Shown here: positions 52,719 through 60,914 of the stretch, in pieces | Layout: each line of letters starts with the position of its first letter | How positions within the stretch are numbered: position 1 is the first letter of the stretch | Source: Bacteroidota bacterium | Lineage (GTDB): Bacteria; Bacteroidota; Bacteroidia; Chitinophagales; LD1 | Assembly (NCBI GenBank): GCA_016722375.1 | Contig: JADKJG010000009.1 | Coordinates: 52,917 to 116,916, forward strand | Reading direction: 5' to 3' | DNA length: 64,000 bases | Made by a program: the position numbers and the translations under genes | The notes under the pieces: model-generated | The model's database searches: none | Told to the model about the DNA's origin: nothing | Seen by the model: the letters and a program-made list of their open reading frames with translations, nothing else

Positions 52719-53597
52719 TTGAATACATTTAATACATTGAAATACAAATCAGACTTACGAACTCTCGCCTATTTTTTCATAACAACTAGCCTATTTGTTC
52801 TTCAGTGGATTTATGGGTTTAATTGGTTGGTTTATATCGTCTACCTCCATTTCTCTATTGCTGTGGCTGTGATCACCCATAATCACAACCACCTCAATAT
52901 TTGGACTAACAAGATTCTGAATATACTAACCGACTGGTGGCTGACAGTGTTCTACGGCTTGCCTATTTTTGTTTGGATACCTACTCACAACCGCAACCAT
53001 CACCGCTACAACAACAAATTGCCGGATGTGACCCGCACATACCGACATACCGAAAATAACAACTTCGTTTCTCTGATTCAATATCCAAGCATTAGTGGCT
53101 ATAACCAAATGAAAGAGGGGATTATTCCTTACATGAAAGAACTGAAGGAAAAGAACCACAAGCAGTATACTCAAAACATACTTCAATTGGCTGTTTTGGT
53201 GATTTGGTTGATTGTTTTTTTTGTATTGGATTGGGAAAAAGCGTTATTGTTTGTGTTTATTCTTCAACAAGTAGCGCAACTTTCGGTCATAGTTTTCAAT
53301 TACGTACAACATGTACACGCCGACGAAGAATCAGAATATAACCATTCACGGAACTTTCTTGGCGTGAACGCTTTTCTTTTCAACAACGGCTTTCACACTA
53401 TCCACCACATGCGCGCTTCTTTGCATTGGAGCGAAGCCCCCGCAGCCCACGAAAAAATTGCCCATCTTATAAACCCGGACCTTACCGAAAAAAGTATTTG
53501 GGTTTATCTCGTGCGAACCTATGTTCTCAGCATCTTCATTCCCCAATACCGTTCTGAATCCAGAAGATTGGCTCGAATAGCCAAAGAAAAAAATTAA
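52719..53597 (+). CDS. Membrane fatty acid desaturase
   Basis: The 292-residue protein has the three histidine boxes of membrane desaturases: HNHNH at about 54-58, HNRNHH at 90-95 and a late FHTIHH, with four membrane helices around them. It introduces a double bond into a fatty acyl chain, using an electron donor. No ATG is available at the front: TTG at 52719 or TTG at 52737 must be used. A carotenoid-modifying role is a possible alternative, but the length fits acyl desaturases. Confidence 0.82.
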   Translation: MNTFNTLKYKSDLRTLAYFFITTSLFVLQWIYGFNWLVYIVYLHFSIAVAVITHNHNHLNIWTNKILNILTDWWLTVFYGLPIFVWIPTHNRNHHRYNNKLPDVTRTYRHTENNNFVSLIQYPSISGYNQMKEGIIPYMKELKEKNHKQYTQNILQLAVLVIWLIVFFVLDWEKALLFVFILQQVAQLSVIVFNYVQHVHADEESEYNHSRNFLGVNAFLFNNGFHTIHHMRASLHWSEAPAAHEKIAHLINPDLTEKSIWVYLVRTYVLSIFIPQYRSESRRLARIAKEKN

Positions 53598-53715
53598 GTT
53601 GGACTGTTTAATCAGCCCATTTCCTCTCATATCTTGCTAAATCAGACGTTAGTAAAAGGGGATTTATACCTACCCCATCTTCTAACTATTATATTCGCAT
53701 CCCAATTCAAGAAAA

Positions 53716-55401
53716 ATGGCAGACAATACCATCATATTTTCCATGCAGGGCGTGGGCAAAACTATTCCTCCAAGCAAAATAATTCTAAAAGATATTTACC
53801 TCAGCTTCTTCTATGGAGCCAAAATCGGCATCATTGGTGCCAACGGTTCGGGTAAATCAACCTTGCTCAAAATCATTGCCGGAGTAGATGAAAACTATCT
53901 GGGCAAAATTGAAAAAAGCAAAGACTACTCCATAGGCTACCTTGAACAAGAGCCGAAATTGGACGAAACCAAAACTGTCATCGAAATCATTCGCGAAGGC
54001 AAAAAGGAAATATTTGCTCTGCTCGATGAATTTAACAACATTTCCGAACAGTTCAACGATCCGAATCTCGGTGGCGACAAAATGGAAAAACTATTAGAGC
54101 GCCAAGGTGTTCTACAAGATAAAATTGATGCGGCAAATGCTTGGGAAATTGATCAGGTGCTTAACCGCGCTATGGATGCCCTACAATGTCCCGAGCCAGA
54201 GGCTTCCGTCAAGAACCTCTCTGGCGGCGAGAAAAGAAGAGTAGCTCTTTGTCGCCTCTTGTTGCAAGAACCTGACGTACTCCTCTTAGATGAACCTACC
54301 AACCACCTCGATGCGGAATCGGTACTTTGGTTAGAGCATCACCTCGCCCAATATAAAGGAACAGTCATCTGCATCACCCACGACCGTTATTTCCTTGATA
54401 ATGTAGCTGGTTGGATTCTTGAACTCGAGGGCGGAAAAGGTATTCCTTGGAAAGGAAACTATTCTTCGTGGCTCGAACAAAAACAAACTCGTTTAGCTCA
54501 AGAAGAAAAAATAGAAAGTAAGCGCCAAAAAATGCTCGAACGTGAATTGGCATGGGTCCGTATGGGACAAAAGGCGCGTCAAGCAAAGAGCAAAGCCCGT
54601 TTGCAGAACTATGAAAAAATGGCTTCGGAAGAAGTAAAAGCCGCCGACGAAAAACTCGAAATATACATTCCGCCAGGTCCACGCCTCGGCGCCAAAGTTA
54701 TCGTAGCCAAAGACGTTGCTAAAAGCTTCGGTGACCGACTGCTTTATGAAAACCTCAACTTCTCCCTTCCCCAAGGAGGAATCGTCGGAATCATTGGCCC
54801 CAACGGTGCCGGTAAAACTACATTATTCCGCATGATCATGGGCGAAGAAAAACCAACTGCTGGAACCTTTGAGGTAGGAGAAACCGTCAAAATCGCCTAC
54901 GTAGATCAAGTTCACTCAAATATAGATCCAGAAAAAACCGTCTGGGAGGTTATTAGCAAAGGTGGCGAATGGATTGAACTAGGCAAACTCAAAATGAATT
55001 CAAGAGGCTACGTATCACGCTTCAACTTCAATGGCGCCGACCAACAGAAAAAGATAAAAATCCTCTCGGGTGGCGAACGGAACCGCCTCCATCTTGCCCT
55101 CACCCTCCGCGATGAAGCCAATGTCCTACTCCTCGATGAGCCTACGAACGACCTCGATGTCAACACCATGCGTGCCCTCGAAGAAGCTCTCGAAAACTAC
55201 GCCGGTTGCGCCGTCATCATCTCCCACGACCGGTGGTTCCTTGACCGTGTCTGCACCCACATCCTCGCCTTCGAAGGCGAAGGACAAGTTTACTGGTTCG
55301 AAGGCAGTTTCAGCGACTATGAAGAGAACAAAAAACAACGCCTCGGCATCAATGATGACCAACCTCGGAAATTCAAGTACAAGAAACTGTTAGCGCAGTA
55401 A
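53716..55401 (+). CDS. ettA: Energy-dependent translational throttle protein EttA (ABC-F)
   Basis: The 561-residue ABC-F ATPase has two ATP-binding cassettes without membrane domains: Walker A GANGSGKSTLLKI and GPNGAGKTTLFRM, signatures LSGGEKRRVALCR and LSGGERNRLHLAL, and Walker B LLLDEPTNHLD and LLLDEPTNDLD. The linker and the arm-like region (residues about 240-300) are present. EttA binds the ribosomal E-site and couples translation to the ATP/ADP ratio. The C-terminus (QPRKFKYKKLLAQ) is the usual one. Codons are rather C-ended, as in highly expressed genes. Confidence 0.92.
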   Translation: MADNTIIFSMQGVGKTIPPSKIILKDIYLSFFYGAKIGIIGANGSGKSTLLKIIAGVDENYLGKIEKSKDYSIGYLEQEPKLDETKTVIEIIREGKKEIFALLDEFNNISEQFNDPNLGGDKMEKLLERQGVLQDKIDAANAWEIDQVLNRAMDALQCPEPEASVKNLSGGEKRRVALCRLLLQEPDVLLLDEPTNHLDAESVLWLEHHLAQYKGTVICITHDRYFLDNVAGWILELEGGKGIPWKGNYSSWLEQKQTRLAQEEKIESKRQKMLERELAWVRMGQKARQAKSKARLQNYEKMASEEVKAADEKLEIYIPPGPRLGAKVIVAKDVAKSFGDRLLYENLNFSLPQGGIVGIIGPNGAGKTTLFRMIMGEEKPTAGTFEVGETVKIAYVDQVHSNIDPEKTVWEVISKGGEWIELGKLKMNSRGYVSRFNFNGADQQKKIKILSGGERNRLHLALTLRDEANVLLLDEPTNDLDVNTMRALEEALENYAGCAVIISHDRWFLDRVCTHILAFEGEGQVYWFEGSFSDYEENKKQRLGINDDQPRKFKYKKLLAQ

Positions 55402-55480
55402 CGATTCAAAGCTATCCGTGCCTGACTTTGCATTTATTTTTCTTAATCTAAAAGACAAATTGCGGGGGAATAAATTAAAC

Positions 55481-55488
55481 TACTTTCG
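55481..55488 (+). promoter_or_regulatory. Possible -7 promoter element for the PhnA-like gene
   Basis: TACTTTCG, one mismatch from TAnnTTTG, 19 bp before the ATG. Same octamer as at 23508. Confidence 0.4.
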
Positions 55489-55506
55489 CTTGCTTAATAT
55501 TTTGAA

Positions 55507-56085
55507 ATGAGTTTATTGAACGTCCTCGAAACAAGAAGCAACAAGCACTGCGAACTCTGTGCTATCGAAACCAAACTATCTGTTTATGACCTCCCTCCTC
55601 ATCCTGAACAGCGGGAAGAAGACAGTATACTGATTTGCGAAAAATGCTTGAGACAACTGGATAAAAAAGAAGAACTTGACAGTGCGCACTGGTCTTGTTT
55701 GACGAATAGCATGTGGAGTACAGTGCCTGCCGTTCAAGTGGTAACATGGCGCATGTTAAATCGCCTCCGACACGAAAGTTGGGCAGCCGATGCTCTGGAC
55801 CAAATGTATTTTGATGAGCCAACTCTCACTTGGGCAAAAGCTACTAACGACCATGAAAGTTCTAGCACAGTAGAACTACACCGCGATTGCAACGGAAATA
55901 TTTTACAAGATGGCGACTCGGTGGTGCTGACTAAAACACTCGATGTAAAAGGCTCCTCACTCAATGCCAAACTCGGCACGGTGGTAAAAGGAATAAAACT
56001 TGTGGCCGATAACATAGAACAAATTGAAAGGAAGATTGATGGACAAACCATTGTCATCTTGACCAAGTATCTAAGGAAGGGTTAG
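55507..56085 (+). CDS. PhnA domain-containing protein with an N-terminal zinc ribbon
   Basis: The 192-residue protein opens with a zinc-ribbon-like Cys pair (KHCELCAIE, then ILICEKCLRQL). Its C-terminal third carries the PhnA domain: DSVVLTKTLDVKGSS, NAKLGTVVKGIKLVADNIEQ and QTIVILTKYLRKG. The family is named from the alkylphosphonate operon of E. coli, but its role is unclear. The gene stands alone between ettA and the ribosomal protein operon. Confidence 0.8.
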   Translation: MSLLNVLETRSNKHCELCAIETKLSVYDLPPHPEQREEDSILICEKCLRQLDKKEELDSAHWSCLTNSMWSTVPAVQVVTWRMLNRLRHESWAADALDQMYFDEPTLTWAKATNDHESSSTVELHRDCNGNILQDGDSVVLTKTLDVKGSSLNAKLGTVVKGIKLVADNIEQIERKIDGQTIVILTKYLRKG

Positions 56086-56239
56086 ACTTGATTCGCGCTT
56101 GTGATTCATATATAGCTTATCTGGTAATTGATGGATTCGTGCTAGATAATAGTCCTACAAAAAGCCGAACTAAATGGTGCTTATTAACAATTGAACATTC
56201 TTCCTTTCCATAAATTTTGTTTTTTCCATAATAATCTTG

Positions 56240-56260
56240 CATATTTGCGCTCCCAAAAAT
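56240..56260 (+). promoter_or_regulatory. rpmB promoter and shared initially transcribed region
   Basis: CATATTTG at 56240-56247, one mismatch from TAnnTTTG. The 18 bases ATTTGCGCTCCCAAAAAT at 56243-56260 are identical to those before glmM at 8133-8150. Confidence 0.55.
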
Positions 56261-56268
56261 TAAGGGTT

Positions 56269-56511
56269 ATGAGTAAAGTATGTGAATTAACAGGTAAGCG
56301 CCCAATGTTTGGGCATTCGGTTTCCCATTCCAATGCGAAAACAAACCGTAAGTTCTTACCCAACTTAAAGAAAAAGAAATTTTTTATCCCCGAGCTTGAT
56401 GAATGGATTGAATTGAAGGTTTCCACCTCCGCCCTTCGGACCATCAACAAAAAAGGTATCTACAGCTACCTTAAGGACCTCGATAAAAAGGGCGAAATCA
56501 AATTGAGTTAA
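56269..56511 (+). CDS. rpmB: 50S ribosomal protein L28
   Basis: 80 residues, start at the ATG at 56269 (MSKVCELTGKRPMFGHSVSH), preceded by no SD but by the promoter at 56240. Basic, with the L28 pattern of NRKFLPNLKKKKFFIPE followed by TSALRTINKKGI. It is a component of the large ribosomal subunit and the first gene of the rpmB-rpmG-DUF4295-ftsY-rimO group. Confidence 0.95.
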   Translation: MSKVCELTGKRPMFGHSVSHSNAKTNRKFLPNLKKKKFFIPELDEWIELKVSTSALRTINKKGIYSYLKDLDKKGEIKLS

Positions 56512-56540
56512 TCAGAAAGATTTAAGAAGAGAATATAATT

Positions 56541-56729
56541 ATGGCTAAGAAATCAAAAGGCAACAGAATCCAAGTTATCTTGGAGTGCACCGAACAAAAA
56601 GATTCAGGCGTTGCGGGCGCAAGTCGCTATATGACCTATAAAAACCGGAAAAACACCACCGAAAGACTGGAGTTGAAAAAGTACAATCCATTTTTGAAGA
56701 AAGTAACATTACACAAAGAGATTAAATAA
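56541..56729 (+). CDS. rpmG: 50S ribosomal protein L33
   Basis: 62 residues (MAKKSKGNRIQVILECTEQK), with the family end YNPFLKKVTLHKEIK. The usual two CxxC zinc pairs are absent: only one Cys (LEC) is seen, so this is the non-zinc form. It is 29 bp downstream of rpmB. Confidence 0.94.
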   Translation: MAKKSKGNRIQVILECTEQKDSGVAGASRYMTYKNRKNTTERLELKKYNPFLKKVTLHKEIK

Positions 56730-56738
56730 AAAAAGCTC

Positions 56739-56909
56739 ATGGCAAAAATTTCAAAGAACGCAAGAACAGACCGTGCTACCGTAGTCGGTTCAAAAGACTA
56801 TGTGAAAGTGATTAAAGCAGTAAAAGGGAAAACTAACAATTATTCCTTCCTCGAGAAGATTGTTCACAAAGATAAGGTACAAGATTTTCTCGCCGGAAAG
56901 GAGGTATAA
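56739..56909 (+). CDS. DUF4295-family small protein
   Basis: 56 residues (MAKISKNARTDRATVVGSKD...). Lys-rich, with KAVKGKTNNYSFLEKIVHKD and a C-terminal DFLAGKEV. The gene lies 9 bp after rpmG. In Bacteroidota a DUF4295 gene commonly follows rpmG, and the protein is probably ribosome-associated. Length and position fit; the function is not known. Confidence 0.8.
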   Translation: MAKISKNARTDRATVVGSKDYVKVIKAVKGKTNNYSFLEKIVHKDKVQDFLAGKEV

Positions 56910-56934
56910 TCATTTCTGCAAAGATTTTTAACGA

Positions 56935-56962
56935 GCATCTTTCGATTGAGAGATGCTTTTTT
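56935..56962 (+). terminator. Intrinsic terminator after the DUF4295 gene
   Basis: GCATCTTTC-GATT-GAGAGATGC followed by TTTTTT at 56957-56962. It separates the ribosomal protein genes from ftsY, which may be transcribed by readthrough or from its own promoter. Confidence 0.7.
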
Positions 56963-56974
56963 AGTTTATAAAAT

Positions 56975-57934
56975 ATGGCATTGTTTAGTTTTTTTACGCA
57001 AGAACGCAAAGAAGACCTCGATAAAGGTTTGGAAAAAACCAAAGAGGGATTTTTCTCCAAAGTGGCTCGTGCAGTAGCTGGGAAGACCAAAATAGATGAT
57101 GAAGTATTGGATAACTTGGAAGAAGCGCTGGTCTCTTCCGATGTGGGTCTGCAGACGACGATTAAAATAATCAAAAATATTGAAGCACGGGCGGCCAAAG
57201 ATAAGTTCGTCACCACCGCCGAGATGCACCAACTCATAAAAACCGAAATTGAGAATATTCTGGCCGAGAACAAAAATAGCGATCAGGAAAATTTCATCAC
57301 TCCTGAGGGTATCAAACCTTATGTCATCATGGTTGTTGGAGTAAATGGTGCCGGAAAAACCACCACTATTGGCAAATTAGCTCATCAATTCAAAACGAAT
57401 GGCAAGAAAGTATTGCTCGGTGCTGCCGATACCTTTCGCGCCGCAGCCATTGACCAGTTGGACGTATGGGCCAAAAGAGCAGATGTTGAAATTGTCAAAG
57501 GTCAGATGAACGCGGACCCCGCATCCGTGGCTTTCCAAACGGTGGAAAGAGGATTGGCCATCGAAGCCGATGTCGTGATTATTGATACTGCTGGCAGACT
57601 GCACAACCGTATTGATTTGATGAATGAATTAGGGAAAATTCGCCGGGTCATGCAGAAAGTTGTTCCTGATGCACCGCATGAGGTCCTCTTAGTACTGGAT
57701 GGCTCCACCGGTCAAAACGCGGTGGAACAGGCAAAGCAATTCACTGCCGCCACTCAGGTTACTGCTCTAGCCATCACCAAGTTAGATGGAACTGCCAAAG
57801 GGGGTGTAGTACTCGGTATTTCCGACCAATTTCATATACCGGTCAAGTATATCGGCTTAGGTGAACAGATGGACAAGTTGCAGGTCTTTAATAAGAAGCT
57901 ATTTGTAGAATCACTTTTTAAAGGGATGAACTAA
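56975..57934 (+). CDS. ftsY: Signal recognition particle receptor FtsY
   Basis: The 319-residue SRP GTPase lacks the long acidic N-terminal domain of E. coli FtsY, as usual in Bacteroidota. The N domain starts at the front, and the G domain has GVNGAGKTTTIGKLAHQF (G1), DTFRAAAIDQ, DTAGR (G3) and TKLDGTAKGG (G4). It brings ribosome-nascent chain complexes to the Sec machinery. Its stop codon directly abuts the rimO ATG, so they are cotranscribed. Confidence 0.95.
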   Translation: MALFSFFTQERKEDLDKGLEKTKEGFFSKVARAVAGKTKIDDEVLDNLEEALVSSDVGLQTTIKIIKNIEARAAKDKFVTTAEMHQLIKTEIENILAENKNSDQENFITPEGIKPYVIMVVGVNGAGKTTTIGKLAHQFKTNGKKVLLGAADTFRAAAIDQLDVWAKRADVEIVKGQMNADPASVAFQTVERGLAIEADVVIIDTAGRLHNRIDLMNELGKIRRVMQKVVPDAPHEVLLVLDGSTGQNAVEQAKQFTAATQVTALAITKLDGTAKGGVVLGISDQFHIPVKYIGLGEQMDKLQVFNKKLFVESLFKGMN

Positions 57935-59247
57935 ATGAAAACTAAGTCGCTGAAGAAAGACAAAGTGAGTGTAATTACTTTGGGTTGTTCCAAAAATCTG
58001 GTGGACAGCGAAGTGTTGATGAGCCAGTTGCAGCATGGTGGTTACGATGTGCAACATGATAAATGGAATAAGGGAAGGAACATAGTAATCGTCAATACCT
58101 GTGGCTTTATTGACAGAGCAAAGGAAGAGTCTGTCAACACCATCCTCGAATATGCCGACGCTAAAAGCAAGGGGAAAATAGAGAAGTTGTACGTTACTGG
58201 TTGTCTCTCTCAACGATATAAAGACAACCTTGAAATCGAAATTCCTGAAGTAGATGCCTTTTTCGGGACTATGGAATTACCCCGGCTTCTGAAAACGCTC
58301 AAGGTGGATTATCAGCACGAATTGATTGGTGAAAGATTCCTCACCACGCCTATTCATTTTGCCTATATGAAAGTCTCGGAAGGCTGCAATCGTACCTGTT
58401 CGTTTTGCGCCATTCCTTTGATGAGAGGCAAACATCTTTCCCGACCGATTGAAGAACTGGTGAATGAAGCAAAGAAGTTAGCCGCTCAGGGAGTTAAAGA
58501 GCTGATTTTGATTGCACAAGAACTAACCTTCTATGGCCTCGATATTTACAAAAAAAGAAGGCTGCCCGCATTGTTGAATGAGCTTTCTAAAGTAGAAGGC
58601 ATTGAATGGATTCGATTGCACTATGCTTATCCAGCACAATTTCCATTGGAGATTATTGATGCTATTGCCGAGAACGAAAAGGTCTGTAATTATCTCGACA
58701 TGCCCTTGCAACATGCTGCCGACAATATTCTTACCTCTATGAGACGGAATATTACCAACGAACAGACTGTTGAATTAATTCAAGAAATTAGAGAAAGAAT
58801 ACCCTCCATCGCTATCGGACCACCATGCTTGTTGGTTTTCCGGGCGAAACAGACAAAGACTTTGAATTGCTTCGTCATTTTATACAACAAACAAGATTTG
58901 ACCGCCTTGGAGTATTCACCTATTCGCACGAAGAGAGTACTCGCGCTCATCAACTGGAGGATAATATCCCGCAAGAAGTGAAAGAAGAAAGAGCTGCAGA
59001 ACTGATGGACACGCAAGAAGAAATCTCTCGCGAGCTCAATCAGCAGAAGGTCGGTAAAACATTTAAAGTTCTATTCGATCGAAAGGAAGGAGCGTATTTC
59101 ATTGGAAGAACTGAGTACGACTCTCCCGAAGTGGACAATGAAGTACTGGTAGATGCCAAGAGCAATTACGTCCGCATAGGCGACTTTGCGAACATTCAAA
59201 TTACGTCAGCCGAGGAATTTGATTTGTATGGAGTAGTTATCAAATAA
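57935..59247 (+). CDS. rimO: Ribosomal protein S12 methylthiotransferase RimO, frameshifted near 58816
   Basis: The radical SAM enzyme adds a methylthio group to Asp of S12. UPF0004 cysteines C18, C56 and C90 and the radical SAM C151-x3-C155-x2-C158 (CNRTCSFCAIP) are in place. The frame changes at 58808-58818: the first frame reads IPSIAIGPPCLLVF, whereas the next frame gives RTTMLVGFPGETDKDFE, the conserved continuation. Adding one base (ATC-CGG-ACC instead of ATCGGACC) restores a full protein with a TRAM domain (VGKTFKVLFDRKEGAYFIGR) and an intact end. A sequencing error is as likely as a real mutation. Confidence 0.88.
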
Positions 59248-59258
59248 TAATTTTGAGT

Positions 59259-60842
59259 ATGATTTCTCTTCACAGCGAAATCGAAATGGGGAGTACCGGT
59301 TTGCTTCCTGCCTTGGTTTCCGACTACCTTTCTCAAAATAAATCGCTGGCTCACTTATACAAGTACTCCTTTGATTTCTCTGCTTTCAAACAAGTTATTG
59401 CAGATAAATCAAACGACTCAATAGACCGGAAAACGTTAGTGGAAGTTTTAAAAAAGCAGTATCACCTCATTAGCGCTTCGCCATCAGTAACTGCCAACAT
59501 TGAGAAACTGGCATCGGATAAAACCTTCACTATCACGACAGCACATCAGCCTTCTTTGTTGCTCAGCCCACTCTATTTTATCTATAAAATCTCCTGCGTT
59601 ATCAATATCGCTAATCAGTTGACTAAAACTTATCCGGGCTACCAATTTGTTCCTGTCTTTTGGATGGGCAGCGAAGACCACGACATTGATGAACTGAATC
59701 ATGCGTACGTGCACGGAAAAAAAATAGAATGGAACACGGATGGGAGAGGAGCTATCGGAAGGATAGAAACAGAATCGCTGCATTCTGTTATAGAGGAGTT
59801 GAAAAACACTGTTTCTGATTCTCATCTTCTTTCTGTTATTGAAAAAGGAGTTGCCGAGTTCAACACCTTTGGAAACTTCACACAGTATTTTATCAACGAG
59901 ATATTTAAAGACGAGGGACTGCTTGTTTTAGATCAGGATGACGCGACCTTGAAGAAAATATTCGCGCGTGTTGCCAAAGATGAGATTGAAAATAAGCGGG
60001 CAGTAGAAGTTTTAAAGCCGACAATTGAGTTTTTAGAGTCAAATTATAAAGTACAAGCCAAGCCAAGGGAAATTAACTTTTTCTATCTGGGTGAAAACAT
60101 CCGCGAAAGAATTGTTTTCAATTCCGACTCAAGAAAATTTGAAGTGATCAATACGTCGCTCGCCTTCACTGCAGAAGAAATGACGAGAGAAATAGAATCT
60201 CATCCAGAAAGGTTCAGTCCCAACGTCATCTTCCGTCCGCTGTTTCAAGAAATGATTCTTCCCAATCTCGCCTTTGTGGGCGGTGCCGGCGAAATGAGTT
60301 ATTGGCTGGAGCTAAAGCCACTCTTTGATTATTACGGGATAAACTATCCCATGCAGATTTTACGTAGTTCGGCTGCTATCCTCAACCACTCCACCGAAAA
60401 GAAGTTGGAAAAACTTGGTTTGCAGGCTGCAGACTTTTTTGAAGATATCGAACAACTGATCAACCGGTATATTCAACTACACTATGCTTCTGACTCCAAT
60501 CTACAAGATGAAGAAAAGAAATTGGAAGAACTCTTTGCCACCATCGCTGCCAAAGCCGAAGCGATAGATGTAACTCTGGGACCCAGTGCTGCTTCGGAAA
60601 AACAAAAAGTTCTGGCTTCTATTAAAAATCTGGAGGGGAAAATGTTGAAAGCTGAAAAGAAAAAGCACGAGACTGCCGTGGCGCAAATCAGAAGCATTCA
60701 TGCCCATCTTTTCCCAGAGGGTGTATTACAAGAAAGACGAGAAAATTTTATCCCTTATTACGATAAGCTGTTTATCCGCCATTGTGTTTTAAACCTGAAT
60801 CCCTTTGATCGAAAATTCAAATTCTTCAGTAACAGAGATTAA
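59259..60842 (+). CDS. bshC: Bacillithiol biosynthesis cysteine-adding enzyme BshC
   Basis: I use the ATG at 59259; an in-frame TTG at 59253 is 6 bp earlier. The 527-residue protein has the BshC landmarks ITTAHQPSLLLSPLYFIYKI, PVFWMGSEDHDIDELNH and FRPLFQEMILPNLAFVGGAG, and a coiled-coil C-terminus (LEGKMLKAEKKKHETAVAQI). It joins cysteine to glucosaminyl-malate to finish bacillithiol, a low-molecular-weight thiol. The bshA and bshB partners are not in the window. It is 11 bp after rimO. Confidence 0.92.
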   Translation: MISLHSEIEMGSTGLLPALVSDYLSQNKSLAHLYKYSFDFSAFKQVIADKSNDSIDRKTLVEVLKKQYHLISASPSVTANIEKLASDKTFTITTAHQPSLLLSPLYFIYKISCVINIANQLTKTYPGYQFVPVFWMGSEDHDIDELNHAYVHGKKIEWNTDGRGAIGRIETESLHSVIEELKNTVSDSHLLSVIEKGVAEFNTFGNFTQYFINEIFKDEGLLVLDQDDATLKKIFARVAKDEIENKRAVEVLKPTIEFLESNYKVQAKPREINFFYLGENIRERIVFNSDSRKFEVINTSLAFTAEEMTREIESHPERFSPNVIFRPLFQEMILPNLAFVGGAGEMSYWLELKPLFDYYGINYPMQILRSSAAILNHSTEKKLEKLGLQAADFFEDIEQLINRYIQLHYASDSNLQDEEKKLEELFATIAAKAEAIDVTLGPSAASEKQKVLASIKNLEGKMLKAEKKKHETAVAQIRSIHAHLFPEGVLQERRENFIPYYDKLFIRHCVLNLNPFDRKFKFFSNRD

Positions 60843-60866
60843 ATCCACCTTTTAAAACATAAAAAA

Positions 60867-60900
60867 ACGGCAGGAAAATAATTTCCTGCCGTCTCTTTTT
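60867..60900. terminator. Bidirectional intrinsic terminator
   Basis: ACGGCAGGAAA and TTTCCTGCCGT pair around a 4-base loop. A T-rich stretch follows on the plus strand, and an A-run precedes it (T-run on the minus strand), so it can end both bshC and the opposite adhesin gene. Confidence 0.8.
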
Positions 60901-60914
60901 AGAATAGAAACTTC

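Noticed and set aside
58805..58830. Programmed frameshift in rimO
   Set aside because: No slippery heptamer, and rimO is not known to be frameshifted; a base error or mutation is simpler.
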